Source: Isoptericola croceus (GTDB lineage: Bacteria; Actinomycetota; Actinomycetes; Actinomycetales; Cellulomonadaceae). From it: a stretch of 64,000 nt of DNA. The notes beneath the pieces are model-generated. The model was not told the origin of the DNA, ran no database searches, and saw only the letters and a list, made by a program, of their open reading frames with translations. The translations under genes were made by a program, and so were the position numbers. Shown in pieces: positions 1 to 8,282 of the stretch (positions are counted from its first letter, which is position 1; every line of letters starts with the position of its first letter). The DNA is taken from assembly GCF_029382255.1 (NCBI RefSeq), contig NZ_JARLLG010000002.1, positions 434,001 to 498,000 on the forward strand, written 5' to 3'.

Positions 1-644
1 TAGAGCAGGTGGCCGAGGGAGGCAGCGGCCACCAGAGGGACGGCCTGCACGAGGTCCGTGCCGACCAGGTTCGACGCCTTGAGCGCGGGGTAGAGCATCA
101 GCAGCGCGACGATGATGATGGAGCCCGAGCCCACCGACGTCATCCCGACCAGGAGGCCGGCGACGGCACCGAGAAGCACTGTGGGCGCCTTGCGCACCAC
201 GACCTCGGCGTTCGAGGGGCGCGCCGGCCCCTCGCCGAGCGCCCGACGATGCTGCACCATGCCGAGCGTGGCGCGGACGACGAGCATGGTCGCCGCGAGC
301 AGCAGGGCGACGCCGAGGACGACCTGCAGCGCCTCGTCGAGGGAGTCGCCGAAGGGCAGCGCCCGGATGAGGAACACCCCGCAGAACGCGGCCGGCACCG
401 AACCGACGCACAGCCACAGGACGAGCTGGAGGTTGACCGTCCTGCGGCGCAGGTGGACGATCGCCCCGGCGGGCTTCATGAAGAGGCTCGCGACGATGTC
501 GCTGGAGACGGCGACGAGCGGGTCGATGCGGAAGACGAAGATCAGCATCGGTGTCATGAGCGCGCCGCCGCCCATCCCTGTCAGGCCGACGATGAAGCCG
601 ACGAGCAGACCTCCGACGATCAGACCGGGATCGATGTCGATCAT
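1..644 (-). CDS. TauE/SafE-family anion permease, C-terminus cut by window edge
   Basis: This is a membrane permease of the TauE/SafE group, whose members move sulfite, sulfoacetate or other small anions across the cytoplasmic membrane. Reverse-strand translation begins MIDIDPGLIVGGLLVG and continues into GLTGMGGGALMTPML, a typical glycine-rich first membrane segment. A second glycine-rich hydrophobic repeat appears further on (VGMTSVGSGSI), as in the family's two-fold repeat. About 214 codons are present and the reading frame stays open to the window edge, so the C-terminus is missing. The start is the ATG at 644-642. It is divergent from cysQ, so a sulfur-compound role is plausible from context, but the substrate is not shown by sequence. 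Confidence 0.85.
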   Translation of the reverse strand, partial: MIDIDPGLIVGGLLVGFIVGLTGMGGGALMTPMLIFVFRIDPLVAVSSDIVASLFMKPAGAIVHLRRRTVNLQLVLWLCVGSVPAAFCGVFLIRALPFGDSLDEALQVVLGVALLLAATMLVVRATLGMVQHRRALGEGPARPSNAEVVVRKAPTVLLGAVAGLLVGMTSVGSGSIIIVALLMLYPALKASNLVGTDLVQAVPLVAAASLGHLL

Positions 645-818
645 GCCTGGTCGCCGCCACCGTCCCGCGCCGTGCGGGCGCGCGGACAGCCCGAGAGGAC
701 CACGCGGCGCGTGCGTCTCGGCCGTCGGGTGCTCCAGGTGGCAGGCATGGTGGGAATGGTAGCCTCAGCGGCGTCCCAGGGCCGCGGTGCGCCATCTCCC
801 GAGACGTCAAGGAGCTCG

Positions 819-1718
819 ATGTCCACGACCACCCCGGTCTACCCCGAACCGGTGCTCGACGACGCCATACTCGCTGCCGCGCTGGCCGAGGGCGCGGGGG
901 CCGTGCTGCTCGCCCTGCGCGCCGAGGTCGACGCCGCCGGTGGCACCTTCGACCCGCGCCGGCTCAAGGACGCGGGCGACGCTGCCGCCCAGTCGTGGCT
1001 GGCCGCGGCGCTCGCGCACGCACGGCCCGGCGACGCCGTCCTGTCGGAGGAGGCCAAGGACGACGCCGCGCGGACGGGTGCCGACCGTGTCTGGATCATC
1101 GACCCGCTGGACGGCACCCGAGAGTTCGCCGAGCGCCTGACCGACGGCGCGGAGGGTCCGGGGGAGTGGCGCGACGACTTCGCCGTCCACGTCGCCCTGT
1201 GGGTCCGTGGGGCCGACGGCGGCACGGTCGGCCCCGGTGGGCTGGCTGCTGGCGCCGTGGCCCTGCCCGCCCGCGACGTCGTGCACGCGACCGGTGCGCC
1301 GTCGGCGGCCGCGGAGCGAGAGGCTGACGCCCGCGCCGTGCTGGCGGGGGAGCGGCCGCTGCGCATCGCCGCGAGCCGTAGCCGCCCTCCGGCGTTCGTC
1401 GCCGAGCTCGCCGAGCGCGACGACGTCGAGCTGGTGCCCATGGGCTCGGCGGGGGTGAAGGTGGTCTCCGCCGTGGACGGTAGTGTCGATGCCTACGTGC
1501 ACGGCGGTGGCCAGTACGAGTGGGACTCCGCGGCGCCGGTCGCGGTAGCGCTCGCCGCCGGGTACGACTGCACGAGGCTCGACGGGACCCCGCTCGAGTA
1601 CAACCGCCAGGACCCCTGGCTCCCCGATCTGTTCGTCTGCCACCCGGCCCTGGCCGCGCACCTGCGTGCGGCGCTCCAGCAGGTCGGCGTGGCGATCAAG
1701 GAAGGTGCCCAGTCGTGA
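819..1718 (+). CDS. cysQ: 3'(2'),5'-bisphosphate nucleotidase (CysQ, inositol monophosphatase fold)
   Basis: The 299-residue product belongs to the inositol monophosphatase superfamily. The CysQ branch removes the 3'-phosphate from PAP, the by-product of PAPS-dependent reactions, and may also act on PAPS. The metal-binding motif WIIDPLDGTREF lies at about residues 92-103, an upstream SEE acidic pair at about 75-77, and the C-terminal WDSAAP motif near 235. The frame stays open far upstream, but the ATG at 819 is chosen because AAGGAG sits at 809-814 and the family homology begins there. The cysD GTG overlaps its stop by four bases, so the two are translationally coupled. The link to cysDN and two sulfotransferases fits PAP recycling. 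Confidence 0.88.
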   Translation: MSTTTPVYPEPVLDDAILAAALAEGAGAVLLALRAEVDAAGGTFDPRRLKDAGDAAAQSWLAAALAHARPGDAVLSEEAKDDAARTGADRVWIIDPLDGTREFAERLTDGAEGPGEWRDDFAVHVALWVRGADGGTVGPGGLAAGAVALPARDVVHATGAPSAAAEREADARAVLAGERPLRIAASRSRPPAFVAELAERDDVELVPMGSAGVKVVSAVDGSVDAYVHGGGQYEWDSAAPVAVALAAGYDCTRLDGTPLEYNRQDPWLPDLFVCHPALAAHLRAALQQVGVAIKEGAQS

Positions 1719-2617
1719 CGTCTCACGTCCTGAGCCAGCTCCGCAGCCTCGAGGCGGAGAGCATCCACATCATCCGTGAGGTGGTCGCCGAGATGCAGCG
1801 GCCCGTGCTGCTGTTCTCCGGCGGCAAGGACTCGATCGTCATGCTGCACCTGGCGGCCAAGGCCTTCGCCCCCGCGCGCATCCCGTTCCCGATCATGCAC
1901 GTCGACACCGGGCTGAACTTCCAGACCGTGCTGGACTGCCGTGACCGGTGGGTCGAGCGGCTCGGCGTCCAGCTCGTCGTCGCCTCCGTGCAGGACGCGA
2001 TCGACCGCGGCCTGGTGAAGGAGGAGCCGAACGGCTCCCGGAACCGGATCCAGACGCCGGTGCTGCTGGAGGCCGTGGAGAAGCACGGCTTCGACGCGGC
2101 GTTCGGTGGCGGCCGCCGCGACGAGGAGAAGGCACGGGCCAAGGAGCGCGTCTTCTCGTTCCGTGACGACTTCGGTCAGTGGGACCCCAAGAACCAGCGC
2201 CCGGAGATCTGGAGCCTGTACAACGGCCGGGTCCACCAGGGCGAGTCGATCCGTGTCTTCCCGCTGTCCAACTGGACCGAGCTGGACATCTGGTCCTACA
2301 TCGCCGCGGAGGACATCGACATCCCGGACCTGTACCTCGCCCGGGAGCGGGAGGTCGTGGACCGCGGCGGCATGCTGTTCGCCGTCAACGAGTTCACGCC
2401 GCTCAAGGAAGGCGAGACGTCAGAGCGTCGCTCGGTGCGCTACCGCACGGTCGGCGACGCCAACCTGACGGCCGCCGTCGAGTCCGACGCCTCGACCTTG
2501 ACCGCCATCGTCGAGGAGACCGCGGCGGTGCGCATCACCGAGCGCGGCGCCACGCGTGGCGACGACAAGGTGAGCGAGGCCGCCATGGAGGACCGCAAGC
2601 GAGAGGGCTACTTCTAA
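1715..2617 (+). CDS. cysD: Sulfate adenylyltransferase small subunit (CysD)
   Basis: This 300-residue protein is the catalytic ATP-pyrophosphatase subunit of ATP sulfurylase, which converts sulfate and ATP to adenosine 5'-phosphosulfate and pyrophosphate. The PP-loop SGGKDS is at residues 35-40. The family's FGGGRRDEEK stretch and the WTELDIW motif are present, and the protein ends in the usual DRKREGYF. The length is normal for the family. The GTG start gives the GTGA overlap with cysQ. Only three bases separate its stop from the cysN ATG. It acts in the cytoplasm as a heterodimer with CysN. Confidence 0.96.
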   Translation: MTSHVLSQLRSLEAESIHIIREVVAEMQRPVLLFSGGKDSIVMLHLAAKAFAPARIPFPIMHVDTGLNFQTVLDCRDRWVERLGVQLVVASVQDAIDRGLVKEEPNGSRNRIQTPVLLEAVEKHGFDAAFGGGRRDEEKARAKERVFSFRDDFGQWDPKNQRPEIWSLYNGRVHQGESIRVFPLSNWTELDIWSYIAAEDIDIPDLYLAREREVVDRGGMLFAVNEFTPLKEGETSERRSVRYRTVGDANLTAAVESDASTLTAIVEETAAVRITERGATRGDDKVSEAAMEDRKREGYF

Positions 2618-2620
2618 GCC

Positions 2621-3931
2621 ATGAGCACCACGACTGAAAACCTGGCCGAGGCCCTGACCAGCGGCTCGACCGACCTCCTGCGCTTCGCCACGGCGGGGTC
2701 GGTCGACGACGGCAAGTCGACCCTCATCGGCCGCCTGCTGTTCGACTCGAAGACGATCTTCGAGGACCAGCTGGACTCCGTGGAGAGCGTCTCCAAGGAT
2801 CGCGGCAACGACTACACCGATCTCTCGCTGCTGACCGACGGCCTGCGGGCCGAGCGTGAGCAGGGCATCACGATCGACGTCGCCTACCGCTACTTCGCGA
2901 CACCGAAGCGCAAGTTCATCATCGCGGACACCCCGGGCCACACCCAGTACACGCGAAACATGGTCACGGGTGCCTCGACGGCGGACGTCGCGCTGATCCT
3001 GGTGGACGCGCGCAAGGGCGTCATCGAGCAGTCGCGACGGCACACGTTCCTCGCGACGCTGCTCGGCGTGCCGCACATCGTGGTCTGCGTCAACAAGATG
3101 GACCTCGTGGACTACTCGGAGGAGGTCTTCGAGAGCATCCGCCGGGACTTCACCGAGTTCGCCTCGCGCCTGCGGGTCCCGGACCTGACGTTCATCCCGA
3201 TCTCCGCGCTGGAGGGCGACAACGTCGTCAACCGCTCCGAGAACACCCCGTGGTACGAGGGCTCGCCGCTGCTGAGCCACCTCGAACGCCTGCACGTCGC
3301 CTCGGACCGCAACCTCGTGGACGTCCGGTTCCCCGTGCAGTATGTGATTCGCCCCCAGTCGCACGAGTCCCGCGACTACCGCGGCTACGCGGGGACCGTC
3401 GCCTCAGGCGTGATGAAGCCGGGCGACCGCGTCATCGCGCTGCCGGCCGGCCTGGAGACGACCATCGAGTCGATCGACACCGCCGACGGCCCGGTCGAGG
3501 AGGCCTACCCGCCCATGGCGGTCACGGTGCGCCTCGCCGACGAGATCGACATCTCCCGCGGTGACATGATCGCGCGCCCCAACAACACGCCGGCCTCGCT
3601 GCAGAACATCGACGCGCAGATCTGCTGGATGGACGAGTCGGCCCCGCTGACGGTCGGCAAGAAGTACGCGATCAAGCACACCACGCGCTGGGCCCGTGCC
3701 ATGGTCAAGAACATCAACTACCGCGTGGACGTCAACACCCTGCACCGGGACGAGGACGCGACCGAGATCAAGCTCAACGAGATCGGTCGCATCCAGCTCC
3801 GGGTGACCCAGCCGCTGTTCGTCGACCCGTACCAGCAGAACCCGGAGACCGGGTCGTTCATCCTGGTCGACGAGTCCACGAACAAGACCGTCGCCGCAGG
3901 CATGGTCGGCGGCCTGCCGCACAGCGCCTGA
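2621..3931 (+). CDS. cysN: Sulfate adenylyltransferase large subunit, GTPase (CysN), no APS-kinase domain
   Basis: CysN is the GTPase subunit that couples GTP hydrolysis to APS synthesis by CysD. The G1 loop GSVDDGKST is at residues 26-34, followed by the switch sequence REQGITIDVAYRYF, DTPGH (G3) and NKMD (G4). EF-Tu-like beta-barrel domains follow. At 436 residues the protein stops before the C-terminal APS kinase (CysC) domain found in many actinobacterial CysNC fusions. PAPS production would therefore need a separate cysC, and none is visible in this window. It is the third gene of a cysQ-cysD-cysN unit, and the next gene is a PAPS-type sulfotransferase 16 bases downstream. Confidence 0.95.
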   Translation: MSTTTENLAEALTSGSTDLLRFATAGSVDDGKSTLIGRLLFDSKTIFEDQLDSVESVSKDRGNDYTDLSLLTDGLRAEREQGITIDVAYRYFATPKRKFIIADTPGHTQYTRNMVTGASTADVALILVDARKGVIEQSRRHTFLATLLGVPHIVVCVNKMDLVDYSEEVFESIRRDFTEFASRLRVPDLTFIPISALEGDNVVNRSENTPWYEGSPLLSHLERLHVASDRNLVDVRFPVQYVIRPQSHESRDYRGYAGTVASGVMKPGDRVIALPAGLETTIESIDTADGPVEEAYPPMAVTVRLADEIDISRGDMIARPNNTPASLQNIDAQICWMDESAPLTVGKKYAIKHTTRWARAMVKNINYRVDVNTLHRDEDATEIKLNEIGRIQLRVTQPLFVDPYQQNPETGSFILVDESTNKTVAAGMVGGLPHSA

Positions 3932-3947
3932 CGGGACATACATCGGC

Positions 3948-4661
3948 ATGCCGGTCTTCACCAAGGACGAGCGCAACGTCCTGTTCATCCATGTGCCCAA
4001 GACGGGTGGTTCCTCCGTCGAGAAGCACTTCGTTGGCGCGGGCTGGGAGATGTCCTACCACGACGGCCGGATGGGCAAGGGCAAGCCCAACTATCTGCGG
4101 ACCTGCACGCCCCAGCACATGCACGGGCAGCTCCTGCAGGAGACGCTACGACTCGGTCGGTTCGACGCGATCTTCATGGTGGTCCGTGACCCCGTCGCGC
4201 GCTTCCGGTCCGAGTACGTGATGCGGCACAAGCAGGAGCTCTCGACCACGGCCGACGCCGTGGAGGCGTGGGCGGAGCACAGCTTCGAGCGTTTCGAGCG
4301 GAATCCGTTCGTCCACGACAACCACATCCGGCCACAGGTCGAGTTCCTGGTCCGCAAGGCACAGGTCTACCGGCTGGAGGACGGGCTCGACGCCGCGATG
4401 GAGGACCTGAACGCGCGGTTCGACCTCGGTGTGCCCACCGAGATCGCGAAGGTCCGCACCAGCGAGAAGACACGAGGCATCTCGAGCGCGGACGTGGAGG
4501 TGTCGGAGACTCTCGACGCGCGTCTCGAGAGGTTCTACGCCGAGGACTTCCGGCGCTTCGGCTATCGAGACGTCCCCGGTCCGAGCCCGGTGACCACGCT
4601 CGCGACACGGGTGCTGGAGCGGGCGTCGCGCGGGCTGGCCGGGCGCGGGGAGCGCGGCTGA
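3948..4661 (+). CDS. PAPS-dependent sulfotransferase, Sulfotransfer_2-like
   Basis: This 237-residue protein resembles carbohydrate sulfotransferases that transfer sulfate from PAPS to a sugar hydroxyl. The 5'-phosphosulfate loop HVPKTGGSS is at residues 15-23. The 3'-phosphate element VVRDPVARFRSEY is at 78-90, with the conserved Arg and Ser positions present. TPQHMHGQ (54-61) and a later HIRPQVEFL also match the family. There is no signal peptide or membrane segment, so it should act on a cytoplasmic acceptor such as a lipid-linked or nucleotide-linked intermediate. It follows cysN closely, which is strong context for PAPS use. The acceptor is unknown. Polyol-phosphate polymerase genes downstream suggest a cell-wall polymer precursor, which is inference. 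Confidence 0.82.
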   Translation: MPVFTKDERNVLFIHVPKTGGSSVEKHFVGAGWEMSYHDGRMGKGKPNYLRTCTPQHMHGQLLQETLRLGRFDAIFMVVRDPVARFRSEYVMRHKQELSTTADAVEAWAEHSFERFERNPFVHDNHIRPQVEFLVRKAQVYRLEDGLDAAMEDLNARFDLGVPTEIAKVRTSEKTRGISSADVEVSETLDARLERFYAEDFRRFGYRDVPGPSPVTTLATRVLERASRGLAGRGERG

Positions 4662-4794
4662 TTCCCTGCCGTCCGCGACCCGCTTCTCGGTCTGGGCTCT
4701 CGGCCCGCTGGAGGAAGCAGGTGCCGTAGGCTGACCCCGCGTGGTCCCGCGAGCGCTGGGACGTCCGCGGCGACGAAGAGGAGTACGACAGAAC

Positions 4795-5880
4795 ATGTCA
4801 GTGCGCAGTGCCCAGCGTGGACGCGTCGAGCTGTCCCCCGATCGGCCGAAGAACGCCGCGGGTTCAGGCCGTGTATGGAACTCGATGGTCGTGCCTGAGT
4901 GCCGGGTCGTCTTCGTCAACGTGTCCAAGAACGCGAGCACGAGCCTGAAGTGGCTGACGGCCGAGATCAGCGGTCAGGACCCCGCCACCTTCCACTCCGT
5001 GATGGGACTGGCACCGACACGTCAGCAGACGATCCACCGTCGCGCGTCATGGGTCGGGGTGCCCAAGCTGTCGGACCTCGACGAGGATACTCTCGGTGAG
5101 ATCTCGCCGGAGAACGGCTGGTTCGTGTTCGGGGTGGTCCGAGATCCCCGGCTCAGGCTCTGGTCCGCGTGGCAGTCCAAGTTCCTCATCGGCAACCCTC
5201 GGCACGCTTGGCACAAGTTCCGCGACGCTCCGTGGATGCCTCGGGTCCCGGAGAACGACGGCGATGTCGTCGACGACTTCACCCGGTTCGTGCAGGCACT
5301 GAGCACCCCCGCCGGTGAGGATCTGCTCAGCGACTCCCACTTCAAGCCGCAGACCGAGCTGCTCAACGAGGACGTGGTCCCGTACAGCCACCTGTACGAG
5401 GTCGCCGAGCTGCCGCTGATGCTGGAGGACCTGCGGACCCATCTCGAAGGTCAGGGCCTGCCGGGGACGTACGGCCTCACCCGAGAGAACGAGACGCCGC
5501 TCTCGGTTTCTGGTCGGGTCTTCGGCAGCGACGTGCTGGAGGTCCTGGACAGCGTCTATGCCGCCGACATCGAGCGTTTTGGTCACCTCTGGGACTTCGA
5601 CACCGTGCTGGCCAAGGACCCGACGTGGTCGAAGGAAGCCTTCCGCGACATCGCGGGCCGGGTGGCGACGGGGCAGCGTATCGCGGACCTTGCGCTGGGG
5701 GCGGAGCAGCTCAGGAACAGCGTCCGTGACCTGGAGAGGGCCCAGCGCGCGGACCAGCGGGAGATCGGCCGGCTCCAGACCAGGATTGCCGATCTCGAGG
5801 CGGCACTGGAACGCAGGACACTTCGAGGGTTCCCCGGTGCCGTCGCTGGGCGTGTGCGCCGGACGATTACCGGCGCCTGA
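4795..5880 (+). CDS. Second sulfotransferase-family protein with C-terminal coiled coil
   Basis: The 361-residue product carries VNVSKNASTS at residues 41-50 in place of the usual 5'-phosphosulfate loop and GVVRDPRLRLWSAW near residue 113 as the 3'-phosphate element. FKPQTELL further on matches the PQ motif of Sulfotransfer_2 proteins. The loop Lys (SKNAS) is kept although the Gly pair is not. Residues of about 300-345 form a charged heptad-like helix ending ...RLQTRIADLEAALERR, so a coiled coil is likely. That is unusual for small bacterial sulfotransferases and suggests oligomerisation or a scaffold partner. ATG 4795 was chosen over an upstream GTG because GAAGAGGAG lies at 4775-4783. The acceptor is unknown. 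Confidence 0.75.
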   Translation: MSVRSAQRGRVELSPDRPKNAAGSGRVWNSMVVPECRVVFVNVSKNASTSLKWLTAEISGQDPATFHSVMGLAPTRQQTIHRRASWVGVPKLSDLDEDTLGEISPENGWFVFGVVRDPRLRLWSAWQSKFLIGNPRHAWHKFRDAPWMPRVPENDGDVVDDFTRFVQALSTPAGEDLLSDSHFKPQTELLNEDVVPYSHLYEVAELPLMLEDLRTHLEGQGLPGTYGLTRENETPLSVSGRVFGSDVLEVLDSVYAADIERFGHLWDFDTVLAKDPTWSKEAFRDIAGRVATGQRIADLALGAEQLRNSVRDLERAQRADQREIGRLQTRIADLEAALERRTLRGFPGAVAGRVRRTITGA

Positions 5881-5941
5881 CGCCGACTCATGCACTGTGC
5901 GATCTCCCGACGATGCCGCCGAGTGACCTGGCGTAGCACAT

Positions 5942-5947
5942 TATGAT
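5942..5947 (+). promoter_or_regulatory. Candidate -10 element ahead of the leader ORF and polymerase gene
   Basis: TATGAT stands out in a locally AT-richer stretch about 47 bases before the leader start codon. I see no convincing -35 hexamer at the normal distance, so this is only a candidate. It would separate the polymer genes transcriptionally from the sulfotransferase genes upstream. Confidence 0.3.
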
Positions 5948-5993
5948 GAACCGCCTAACACGACCGGGTGCACACGGGGAGAAGGATGGGGAA

Positions 5994-6059
5994 ATGATCG
6001 GCTCTGCACGAGGGCTGGGCAACCACGAGTTGCCCGCACCGGAGCGCAACTCGTCATGA
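5994..6059 (+). CDS. Putative 21-residue leader peptide coupled to the downstream polymerase gene
   Basis: A short frame (MIGSARGLGNHELPAPERNSS) starts at an ATG with a good Shine-Dalgarno sequence, GAAGGA at 5981-5986. Its TGA overlaps the ATG of the next gene as ATGA. The downstream gene has only a distant GGAG of its own at 6041-6044. The arrangement is what translational coupling looks like. No run of a single amino acid suggests classical amino-acid attenuation. It lies within an unusual set of inverted repeats listed separately. The peptide may matter only for being translated. Coding status is not proven. Confidence 0.5.
   Translation: MIGSARGLGNHELPAPERNSS
6017..6054 (+). promoter_or_regulatory. 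Two mutually exclusive hairpins in the leader before the polymerase start codon
   Basis: Hairpin A pairs GGGCAAC (6017-6023) with GTTGCCC (6029-6035). Hairpin B pairs ACGAGTTGC (6025-6033) with GCAACTCGT (6046-6054). Both stems are perfect and share bases 6029-6033, so only one can form at a time. Hairpin B ends one base before the ATG at 6056 and holds the GGAG in its 12-base loop. Ribosomes translating the leader ORF would disrupt both stems. This resembles a translational switch. Function is inference; the base pairing is read directly. Confidence 0.5.
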
Positions 6060-8215
6060 CGGCACCGTTCTCCGTGTGGCTACGGCGACAGGTCGGCAGG
6101 TTCGTGCCCGGCCGAGCGCGGCGCCGGGCCACGCCCGCGACCGCGCTACGCCGATCGCGCAAGAGGAGCGTTCAGCTCACGCTGACGGACGACGCGCTGC
6201 ACCTCACGTTTCACTATGTGCGGCAGGGGTGGCGGGTCGGCGAGGTCTCGGCTGTCCTGCGTGAGAGCGGCACGGTGGTTCGAGCACGAGTGGACGGTGA
6301 CACCGAGTCTGCCGTCGTGCTTCCCCTTGTGGAGCTGCGCCACCGTGCGGCGCGCAGCGGTGACGTCGCCGATCTCTGGATGCACCTGGTGCCGAACGGT
6401 CGGGACGCGGCGCCGGGCAGCTCGTCCGAGGCCCAGGGGCCGGTACGCCTCGGCAACTTCGAGGAGACGGTGCGTCGGGCGCGCCCGAGTGAGTCGAGAA
6501 CAGCGTCGGAGCAGGTTGTCGTCACGGAGAACGGCAACCTGAGCCTCTCGTTCGGCGACCGCACCCGCCGGAAGTTCCACGTCGAGGTCCGGGAGAGCCC
6601 GCACGCCGAGCCCATGCCAGAGTTCGAGGTGGTCCTCCGCTGCGGAGACAGGCGCGCGGTGGACGTCCGAGTCGTCGCCATCTCCCGTGAGAGCGGGAAC
6701 CGATACGCGTACGGCGGCCGTCTCGTCGACCTCGTCGACGAGTCACGTGCCGCCCGTGGACGCTTCGTGCAGGCGGCGTCGATCATCGTCGACGTCGACG
6801 ACCTCGTGCCACGTCTCGATGCTCGTGACGAGACGTTGGACCTCTACACCGAGGTCGAGGACGCGGACGGCCACGTGCAGTCGATGCGGATCAAGAGTCA
6901 ACCCGATGACCGGACTCGTCCGTGGGGTCCGACGCACCGCAGCAGTGAGGTGGTCCAGCTGGTCCCTCACACGACGTTCCGCGGGGCGAACCGGTCGTAC
7001 CGCGTCGAGCGGATGAGCGAGGACGTATACCGCGAGATCAAGCGTTGGTCCCGCTTCGCACCGTGGTTGCCGTTGGTACGCCCGATTCTCGGCATCTGGC
7101 TGATCGGCGAGCTCCCGTACAAGGCGCAGGACAACGGGTATCACCTCTTCCGGTGGATCCGTGAGCACCACCCGCGGCGTCCGGCCTACTACGTGATCGA
7201 TCCGGACTCACCCGACCGTGGGCGCGTGGAGGGCCTGGGCAACGTGGTCCTTCGGAACTCCCGCGATCACGTGCGTATCGCCTTTCTCGCGAGCAGGCTG
7301 GTCGGCACCCACCACGCGGAGTACCTGTTGCCATCGAGGGACCCCCAGGTGATTGCCGGTGCCCGCGGCATCCGGGTGTTCCTCCGGCACGGGATCTCGG
7401 GCACCAAGAACATGGTCGCCAACTACGGCCGGTTCGCCCCAGGCTTCTTCACGGATCGTTTCCATGTCAGCTCGGACCGCGAACGCCAGGTCGCCATCAA
7501 AGAGTTCGGATACCGCCCCGCACAGGTCAGGGTGACCGGGCTCCCGCGGTTCGACCAGCTGTTGGCTCCGTCGGACCACTCGCCGTCGGGGATCCTCGTG
7601 ATCCCGACGTGGCGCGAATGGCTGGGCCATCGCGACTCTTTCGGGTCGAGCGAGTACCGCGACCGCTGGCAGGCGTTCCTGTCGCACTCGCAGCTCGCCG
7701 AGGCGATACGTGGCGGCCTGCGGGTGACCTTCATCCTGCACCCGAACATGCGTCACTTCACCGACATGTTCCATGCGCCCGGCGTGCAGGTGCTGCAGCA
7801 GGGAGAGATCGACGTCCAGACACTCCTGCGCGACCACGCTGCTCTGATCACCGACTATTCGTCGGTCGCCTTCGACTTCGCTCTGCAGCATCGTCCGGTC
7901 GTCTACTTCCAGTTCGACCAGGAACGGTTCTTCGGTCCCCACGGCTCGCACCTGGACCTCGAGCGAGACCTGCCTGGTCCGATCGTGCAGGACGTCGACG
8001 CTCTGGTCGACGAGGTCGTGCGCGTCGTGGCCACCGGCTTCGCCATGGAGCCGGAGTACGCGGAGCGTTCCGAGAGCATGGTTCGTTACCATGACCGCCG
8101 GAACTGTGAGCGCGTCGCGACATCGGTGCGGAGCGCGGGTGGACCGGTCGTGCAGTGGTGGCGGCTGCAAGACCGGCGAGGAGCGCGTGAGCATCCTGCC
8201 CACGACTCGACCTAA
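6056..8215 (+). CDS. TagB/TagF-like CDP-glycerol:polyglycerophosphate glycerophosphotransferase family polymerase
   Basis: This 719-residue protein has a glyphos-transferase domain in its C-terminal half, the fold that builds teichoic-acid-type polyol-phosphate chains from CDP-activated units. Landmarks are YYVIDPDSPD, LRHGISGTKN with His at about 445, FILHPNMRH with His at about 562, and TDYSSVAFDFAL with Asp at about 600. These fit the paired catalytic histidines and the donor-binding DYSS motif of the family. The first 330 residues are not a recognised domain and may bind the acceptor. There is no signal peptide, as expected for a peripheral membrane enzyme on the cytoplasmic face. The start is set by the ATGA overlap with the leader ORF. 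The exact polyol donor cannot be read from sequence. Confidence 0.85.
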   Translation: MTAPFSVWLRRQVGRFVPGRARRRATPATALRRSRKRSVQLTLTDDALHLTFHYVRQGWRVGEVSAVLRESGTVVRARVDGDTESAVVLPLVELRHRAARSGDVADLWMHLVPNGRDAAPGSSSEAQGPVRLGNFEETVRRARPSESRTASEQVVVTENGNLSLSFGDRTRRKFHVEVRESPHAEPMPEFEVVLRCGDRRAVDVRVVAISRESGNRYAYGGRLVDLVDESRAARGRFVQAASIIVDVDDLVPRLDARDETLDLYTEVEDADGHVQSMRIKSQPDDRTRPWGPTHRSSEVVQLVPHTTFRGANRSYRVERMSEDVYREIKRWSRFAPWLPLVRPILGIWLIGELPYKAQDNGYHLFRWIREHHPRRPAYYVIDPDSPDRGRVEGLGNVVLRNSRDHVRIAFLASRLVGTHHAEYLLPSRDPQVIAGARGIRVFLRHGISGTKNMVANYGRFAPGFFTDRFHVSSDRERQVAIKEFGYRPAQVRVTGLPRFDQLLAPSDHSPSGILVIPTWREWLGHRDSFGSSEYRDRWQAFLSHSQLAEAIRGGLRVTFILHPNMRHFTDMFHAPGVQVLQQGEIDVQTLLRDHAALITDYSSVAFDFALQHRPVVYFQFDQERFFGPHGSHLDLERDLPGPIVQDVDALVDEVVRVVATGFAMEPEYAERSESMVRYHDRRNCERVATSVRSAGGPVVQWWRLQDRRGAREHPAHDST

Positions 8216-8282
8216 CGATCTTGACGGATCGTGCTCGCCGCTCACCGGAACTCATCATGCCTTTCAAGGACTGGAGCAAGAA

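Noticed and set aside
9-818. Long plus-strand open frame ahead of cysQ
   Set aside because: It is antisense to the TauE/SafE gene, has Arg/Asp/Glu-rich composition typical of a GC-rich shadow frame, and no ribosome site; cysQ homology begins at 819.
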